64,000 bases of DNA, taken from the NCBI GenBank assembly GCA_019323515.1, contig JAHWHG010000002.1, positions 18,363 through 82,362 on the forward strand. Direction: 5' to 3'. This DNA is from Candidatus Woesearchaeota archaeon (GTDB lineage: Archaea > Nanobdellota > Nanobdellia > Woesearchaeales > JAHWHD01). Below, one piece after another: positions 59,535-64,000 of the stretch; within the stretch, counting starts at the first letter, position 1; each line of letters opens with the position of its first letter. The notes beneath the pieces are model-generated. The model was not told the DNA's origin and ran no database searches. It was given only the letters and a program-made list of their open reading frames with translations. A program made the position numbers and the translations under genes.

Positions 59535-59592
59535 ATTCTTTACAAGCGTTTGGTGAATGTTGCTTTTGGATTGATGTAGCGAAAAGTGTTTG

Positions 59593-59633
59593 AGGTGTCT
59601 ACAAAAACGTAATATTTAAATATGTAGACACCT
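59593..59633 (+). promoter_or_regulatory. Inverted repeat around the fic TATA box
   Basis: AGGTGTCTACA (59593-59603) and its complement (59623-59633) enclose ATATTTAAATATG, the TATA region, 12 nt before the fic ATG. The same 11-bp arms recur after the gene at 60531-60561. Confidence 0.65.
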
Positions 59634-59644
59634 TTTAATCCTAT

Positions 59645-60532
59645 ATGTTCATAGAAATAAGAGAAGTAGGTAAAAGCAAGAAGTATTATCTTATACATAC
59701 CTATAGGTCAAAGGGTAAAGTAAAACGTCTATCTAAATATCTTGGTTCTAATCTAAGTAAAATTAAACTGCAAAAATTACGGAAAAAGGCAGAGCAGCAG
59801 ATATCAGAGGAGATAAAAGAGAAGGATATTCTTGGATTTGAACTGTCAAAAGATGAGATCGAAAAATACAAAAGATATGAAAGGGATATAGAGATCAAAC
59901 ATCTGCAAAACTGGCAGAAGTTTACTGAGAATTTTACCTATAATACAAACGCGATCGAGGGCTCAACAGTTGCGTTATCTGAGGTAAGGGAACTGCTTAG
60001 AGGAGAGGACAAGCCTCATGATAATGATGAAATTGAAACATTAAATGTTGCAGAGGCGATTGAGTTCATCAAAAATTCTAAACTGAAGGTTACAGTTGCG
60101 TTTATCAAGAAGTTACATAAGATCTGCTTTAACAGGACAAAACGGTTTGCAGGCAAGTTAAGGGATGTTAATGTGGTGATCCGTGATTCAAAAGGGATGG
60201 TTGTTCATGAAGGTGCTCCAGTTGACCAGCTAAAACTACTGCTTGAAGAACTTTGCACTTGGTATGAAAAACATAAAAGGAAATATCCTGCATTGCTGCT
60301 TGCTGCAGTGATGCATAACCAGTTTGAAAAGATCCATCCATTTCAGGATGGTAATGGAAGGGTTGGCAGGTTACTGCTTAATTATGTACTAATAAGGCAT
60401 GATTATCCGCCAATCAATATCAGGCTTAAGGATAGGGCAAGATATTATCGTTGCTTGCATGAGTATGATAATAAGAACGATATCAAATCAACCCTGAAAT
60501 TTCTGATAAACCAGTACAAAAAACAATATTAG
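59645..60532 (+). CDS. Fic-domain protein (AMPylase-type) with own inhibitory helix
   Basis: 295 aa. The Fic core has the complete active motif HPFQDGNGRVGR (His231 onward). Residues 100-106 NTNAIEG are the N-terminal (class II) inhibitory-helix motif (S/T)xxxE(G/N), which autoinhibits adenylylation. An N-terminal extension of about 60 residues is basic (KGKVKRLSKYLGSNLSKIK). Because regulator and enzyme are on one chain no antitoxin gene is needed. Identical 11-bp inverted repeats flank the gene on both sides. Confidence 0.92.
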   Translation: MFIEIREVGKSKKYYLIHTYRSKGKVKRLSKYLGSNLSKIKLQKLRKKAEQQISEEIKEKDILGFELSKDEIEKYKRYERDIEIKHLQNWQKFTENFTYNTNAIEGSTVALSEVRELLRGEDKPHDNDEIETLNVAEAIEFIKNSKLKVTVAFIKKLHKICFNRTKRFAGKLRDVNVVIRDSKGMVVHEGAPVDQLKLLLEELCTWYEKHKRKYPALLLAAVMHNQFEKIHPFQDGNGRVGRLLLNYVLIRHDYPPINIRLKDRARYYRCLHEYDNKNDIKSTLKFLINQYKKQY

Positions 60533-60561
60533 GTGTCTACATTTTGTTTGTGTAGACACCT
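60531..60561. repeat. Inverted repeat after fic, identical in arms to the promoter repeat
   Basis: AGGTGTCTACA (60531-60541), 9-nt spacer, TGTAGACACCT (60551-60561). It starts in the fic stop codon TAG. It could be a terminator hairpin, a second binding site, or the boundary of a mobile cassette. Confidence 0.65.
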
Positions 60562-60605
60562 GGAGTAAATAAATATTTATAAATTATTATTGAGTTCTTA
60601 GTGTT

Positions 60606-61244
60606 ATGGATATTATACTTGCTATTCGGGATATGAACTTTACTTTAAGTGATGCAATCAACGGTGTTAGTGAATCGGACTATGAATTCTATACATGCAA
60701 GCAAAGGGATGATATTGAGCTGTTGAAAGGAGGGTTAGGCGAGTTAGTGGGAGCTTATGTTATAGAGCAGCTGCTGCAGGAGTTTCCGATAAAGGTTTAT
60801 AATGAATATTATAGGTCAGGAGTGGTTGAGCTGAAGCCAAGGCATGGGCTTGATGCGTTAAGGATAAAGGATAAGAGAAGTGATGAAAAGTGCGAGGTTG
60901 ATAATCTTTTTAGTTATAAAGGAAGGGCGTACATACTTGAGTCAAAGGTTGGATTATCATTGCTTTTGCAGAGTTATGAAAGGCAGATAGAGCTTGTCAA
61001 AAGGTTACTCGGAATGAAACCTTATATGATTGAATTAAGGTTGTGTAGACGGAATGCTGTGCATCAACAGATGGATGATTGGTACACAGTGTTCTTTCCT
61101 CTTAAGGAGCAGATTGAAGAAGAGGCTAGGGAGTTGTTAAAGACATTTAGGGAGAAGTATGTTGTTAGGAAGAAGGTTAAAAGGAAGAAAGGGAGGAGGA
61201 GGAAGAATGAGAGGTTTAGGGGGAACAATACTTTCTTCAATTAA
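60606..61244 (+). CDS. Possible PD-(D/E)XK nuclease-like protein
   Basis: 212 aa. LLKGGLGELVGAYVIEQLLQE has the early G-x-x-GE helix. CEVDNLFSYKGRAYILESKVG has D-x(n)-E-x-K, the nuclease active-site pattern. A very basic tail (RKKVKRKKGRRRKNER) would bind nucleic acid. Family not identified. TATTTATAAATT near 60575 precedes the start. Confidence 0.55.
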   Translation: MDIILAIRDMNFTLSDAINGVSESDYEFYTCKQRDDIELLKGGLGELVGAYVIEQLLQEFPIKVYNEYYRSGVVELKPRHGLDALRIKDKRSDEKCEVDNLFSYKGRAYILESKVGLSLLLQSYERQIELVKRLLGMKPYMIELRLCRRNAVHQQMDDWYTVFFPLKEQIEEEARELLKTFREKYVVRKKVKRKKGRRRKNERFRGNNTFFN

Positions 61245-61302
61245 AGTTTTTTTAACCCTTCTGCGATAAATTAATATATAAGCTTGCTTTATTACTTTTA
61301 TT

Positions 61303-61992
61303 ATGACAAGACGTGATCATAATCTCTTTTCCTTAAAAGTTTTTTTAAGCTATGCTATTGCATTTTCAATAGGATTTTGGATTTCGACTCTTGTTACACC
61401 TTTTATTAATACTAATAATCAATTAGTAATATATATTATTACAGGGTTATTTCTTGAGCTATCTGCTAAAACTTGTCAAATGTTTTTGTATAATAAACCT
61501 AGAATTATTATAGATAAGGGGTTTTTACTTTGGGTATTTATTCATTCTAATCTCGCTTATGCTATTGTATACTTAGTTCAAAAGATTAACATTTCAACCA
61601 AATACTTATTTATTATTTCTGTTGGTTTAGGTATTACAGTAATCACTAATCTAATTTGGAGAGTTATGTATAGTAGGAAGGGTTTTCATTCTCCCAACTT
61701 TAATTTGAGTTTATTTGAGTTGGTTAAAATACCTTTTGCTCTTTTTACAATCTTTATGACTTTAACCTCAATATACTTAACATTCACTAGTTTCTTATTT
61801 GGAGTGTTTATTCCTCCAATATTTTGTATAGCCATAGCAGGAAGCCTAATAAAGTATTTTGATAGAGATGCCAATGGAAAAAAGTTTTTATGGGACACTC
61901 TTGCTTTAGCAGGTGTGTTGTTGCTTTTAGTTGTTTTGTTTTTTTATCAAATGTTTGCACCTATATTTCGAACTCTTAGTGTTATAAAATGA
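61303..61992 (+). CDS. Multi-helix membrane protein, 229 aa
   Basis: About six membrane helices; no recognised family. Its base composition is more AT-rich than its neighbours and it has many Phe/Ile/Leu, as in recently acquired DNA. Coupled by ATGA to 61989-62222. Confidence 0.6.
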   Translation: MTRRDHNLFSLKVFLSYAIAFSIGFWISTLVTPFINTNNQLVIYIITGLFLELSAKTCQMFLYNKPRIIIDKGFLLWVFIHSNLAYAIVYLVQKINISTKYLFIISVGLGITVITNLIWRVMYSRKGFHSPNFNLSLFELVKIPFALFTIFMTLTSIYLTFTSFLFGVFIPPIFCIAIAGSLIKYFDRDANGKKFLWDTLALAGVLLLLVVLFFYQMFAPIFRTLSVIK

Positions 61993-62222
61993 AGTTGAAT
62001 GAATTTTTTGGAGATTTTTTAAATTACTATAAAATATTATTAATTGGTTTCCTTGGGGGAATTATAGCTTTTATCTTTTCATTTACTTTTCAAGATTTAT
62101 TGAAACAGATGGTTATGTTTCAAGCATTCTTTTCTTCATTATTCTTGGCCTTGGTTTGGTCATTTTTTTTGGCATTTTTCTCATTTATAATAGTTAAGAT
62201 ATTGGGCATGAACTTTAAATAA
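61989..62222 (+). CDS. Small membrane protein, 77 aa
   Basis: Two membrane helices (ILLIGFLGGIIAFIFSF; FFSSLFLALVWSFFLAFFSFIIVKI). Starts within the stop of the upstream membrane protein. Probably the second subunit of the same complex. Unrecognised. Confidence 0.6.
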   Translation: MKLNEFFGDFLNYYKILLIGFLGGIIAFIFSFTFQDLLKQMVMFQAFFSSLFLALVWSFFLAFFSFIIVKILGMNFK

Positions 62223-62290
62223 CCTAACTCTTCTCAATTTTCATATCTCTTTAATAAAATATATAAATCTGTTCTACGTATATCTAAACT

Positions 62291-62551
62291 ATGGTTGAAT
62301 CTAAAGAAGTTAGAAACAAATTACTCACAAGTCTTGCTTTAGATATATTAGGATTTGCTTCATTTGTTTTTCCTATTATTGGGGGTTTTTCTGATATAGT
62401 ATATGCGCCTATACAAGCTTGGTGGATTAAACATGCCTATGATAATACTGGCTTAGCAATATTAGGCTTTTTTGAAGAAGTTTTGCCGTTTACAGATATT
62501 ATTCCTTCTTGTACTATTGCGCATTTTGTTGCTTATAGGTCTAAGAAATAA
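62291..62551 (+). CDS. Small membrane protein, 86 aa
   Basis: Two hydrophobic segments in a small protein, LALDILGFASFVFPIIGGFSD and TGLAILGFFEEVLPFTDIIPS, with a charged N-terminus. Unrecognised. AATATATAAATC near 62260 is the TATA box. Confidence 0.6.
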   Translation: MVESKEVRNKLLTSLALDILGFASFVFPIIGGFSDIVYAPIQAWWIKHAYDNTGLAILGFFEEVLPFTDIIPSCTIAHFVAYRSKK

Positions 62552-62561
62552 TAATTAATAT

Positions 62562-63107
62562 CTAACAATTTCCAAAGAACTTCTCACAAAACTTGCAATA
62601 TTGAATAATAGTTTCTTTATCAGTCTCAAAGTCTTTACATCTATTAAGATACATGAATTTTTTTCCTTTTTCAAGTTCTGAGGCTTTTTGAATTTTAATA
62701 TGTTTTGGAGTTACAAGGATAAAATAAGCATTAGAATAAGGATAACGTCCTTTTCGTTTGTAATGTTTATTGAAATCAAATTCTCCACTTGTTCGATATT
62801 TAACTTCAACATATGCAATCTTTGAACCTTTAACAACAATAAAATCAGGCATTTTCCTTACTTCATTAGCAACAGGACCTTCTTTAGGTAAGATTCTACT
62901 TCCAAAACCTGGCACTGTATTTTCCATACCAAACCTGAAAACCCTATAATCCAAAGAAATAAACATTTCTTCTATTATAGCTTCAGCAATTCTGCCTTTA
63001 ATGTAATTATCAGTGATTTCGTTTTTATCCTTTTTTTTAGATAATTTGTAGCAATCTAAGCAAAGTTCGTACTTGCCAGAATCCTTGCCGCAGTTTTTGC
63101 AGTTCAA
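62562..63107 (-). CDS. Zinc-ribbon plus PD-(D/E)XK nuclease-like protein
   Basis: 181 aa. CKNCGKDSGKYELCLDCYKL at the N-terminus and CKFCEKFFGNC at the C-terminus are zinc motifs. IKGRIAEAIIEEMF, then MPDFIVVKGSKIAYVEVKYR with P-D-x(n)-E-V-K, is the restriction-endonuclease-fold active site. Divergent from the DNA methyltransferase at 63218, so possibly its cognate nuclease (inference). Confidence 0.7.
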   Translation of the reverse strand: MNCKNCGKDSGKYELCLDCYKLSKKKDKNEITDNYIKGRIAEAIIEEMFISLDYRVFRFGMENTVPGFGSRILPKEGPVANEVRKMPDFIVVKGSKIAYVEVKYRTSGEFDFNKHYKRKGRYPYSNAYFILVTPKHIKIQKASELEKGKKFMYLNRCKDFETDKETIIQYCKFCEKFFGNC

Positions 63108-63217
63108 TTTAATATTATTAAGGTGAGTATACTATAAAAATGTTTTTAAATATGTTATCTATTTTAGTATATAAAAGATCGAAATCTATTTAAATTCCGG
63201 CTTGCTAATTTTTGTAT

Positions 63218-64000
63218 ATGCAAAAGAGTATACGTAATCTTATAAAAGGTGGCGGAAAAAGAGATATAAGAGAGATAGCTGGGCATAAAGTGCCTTATGA
63301 ATGGAACCAGTTCTGGATCCAAAAGCAAAGGCAAGGACACAGCTTACATTACATAGTGCCTTATCAGGCTTGTTTTGCGCCTCAGATACCTAAGTTCTTT
63401 ATCAAGCGCTTTTCTAAGCCTGGAGATGTTGTATTAGATCCTTTTTGTGGTAGAGGGACTACAGTTTTTGAAGCTAATCAGATGAATAGGATAGGTATAG
63501 GTGTTGATATTTCTCCTTTAGCTTTAGCTATTGCAGAGTCAAAGATGAATAATGTTACTTTGGAACAGGTTAAAGACAGGCTTAAAGAGATTGATTTTTC
63601 AAAAGAAGAACTTGAAGGGTATGAAGATTTTAAAGAGATTTATCATAAAAAGACTTATTCTCAAATCATGAACTTACAGAAGCAGCTTACTGATTCTCCT
63701 GTTGATAAGCTGATTAGAGCAATAATCTTAGGTAGGTTGCATGGGCATTCTCAGGCTTTCTTTTCTGTCTGGACTTTTAATGTAATTTCATTATCAAAGA
63801 AGGCTATAATTGCTCAGTCTAAGAAAAGAGGCACTAAGCCTGAAAGTAGGGATGTTGTTCCTAGAATACTGAAGAAGGCTGCTACAGTGCTTAGAGATCC
63901 TGTTAAAGAGAAAAGAGGTTCTAAGCTATATAGATTAGATATAGCTAAAGGTTTGAAGATAAAAGAAGAAGTAGATATGATTGTTACATCGCCTCCTTTC
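63218..64000 (+). CDS. DNA methyltransferase (N4/N6 type), truncated by the window end
   Basis: 261 codons visible. Motif I is VVLDPFCGRGTTVFEANQMN and motif IV is IVTSPPF, at the end of the window. Motif I before motif IV, with a PxPF/SPP(Y/F) motif, indicates a class of DNA amino-methyltransferases, probably N4-cytosine or N6-adenine. It lies divergent from the nuclease-like gene 62562-63107, 110 bp apart. The C-terminal part and target recognition region are outside the window. Confidence 0.85.
   Translation, partial: MQKSIRNLIKGGGKRDIREIAGHKVPYEWNQFWIQKQRQGHSLHYIVPYQACFAPQIPKFFIKRFSKPGDVVLDPFCGRGTTVFEANQMNRIGIGVDISPLALAIAESKMNNVTLEQVKDRLKEIDFSKEELEGYEDFKEIYHKKTYSQIMNLQKQLTDSPVDKLIRAIILGRLHGHSQAFFSVWTFNVISLSKKAIIAQSKKRGTKPESRDVVPRILKKAATVLRDPVKEKRGSKLYRLDIAKGLKIKEEVDMIVTSPPF

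Noticed and set aside
1..64000. CRISPR array
   Set aside because: No regularly spaced direct repeats with unique spacers were seen. The repeats found are hairpins, operators or gene duplications.

Overview
The window reads as an AT-rich archaeal chromosome segment, most likely from a DPANN-type lineage (Woesearchaeota/Pacearchaeota-like). That placement is inference from gene content, not from a tree. Archaeal informational genes are plain: a family B DNA polymerase ending in a PCNA-binding motif, GINS, Orc1/Cdc6, aIF2-alpha, aIF1A, ribosomal proteins S27e, L44e, L37e and S8e, Nop10, LSm, a PAC2 protein and an S-layer protein. Two tRNA genes carry several bulge-helix-bulge (BHB) introns. Many genes have a TATA box 25-27 nt before the ATG, as in leaderless archaeal transcripts. 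Alongside these sit genes of bacterial character: queA, queH, lspA, a YqhQ/DUF1385 protein and CsaA.

Layout. 1-7 kb: truncated ileS, CsaA, queH and queA, a predicted lipoprotein, then a tRNA-Gly(CCC) with two introns. 8.5-14.3 kb: replication and translation block on the minus strand (polB, PAC2, nop10, aIF2-alpha, S27e, L44e, GINS). 14.3-24.5 kb: cell-surface block (SpoIIM-like protein, a beta-propeller/Ig-like surface protein, radical SAM protein, two paralogous GT2 glycosyltransferases on either side of the S-layer gene) and a tRNA-Leu(UAG) with three introns. 24.5-31 kb: L37e, LSm, S8e, a DNA glycosylase, orc1/cdc6 without a normal start codon, serS and a PIN-ATPase-KH protein. 31-46 kb: two lysine-rich basic proteins, a secreted transglutaminase-like protein, lspA, aIF1A, sppA, DUF1385, a macrodomain protein, a B12-type radical SAM protein with flavodoxin, and two copies of a 130-bp hairpin repeat.

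45.9-64 kb is an accessory region. It contains four paralogous Hanks-type protein kinases, a second predicted lipoprotein, TPR and MFS genes, and several toxin-antitoxin-like modules: a nucleotidyltransferase with a 53-aa partner, Doc-like Fic with a small basic partner, HEPN-MNT, and an autonomous Fic protein. Three of the modules have their own palindromic or tandem repeats at the promoter. Nuclease-like genes and a truncated DNA methyltransferase close the window.

The observations I rate highest are the three-intron tRNA-Leu, the two-intron tRNA-Gly, queuosine genes and LspA with lipobox proteins in an archaeon, the hairpin element inserted with an 11-bp direct repeat at a stop codon, and the kinase family whose glycine-rich loop is replaced by another conserved motif.
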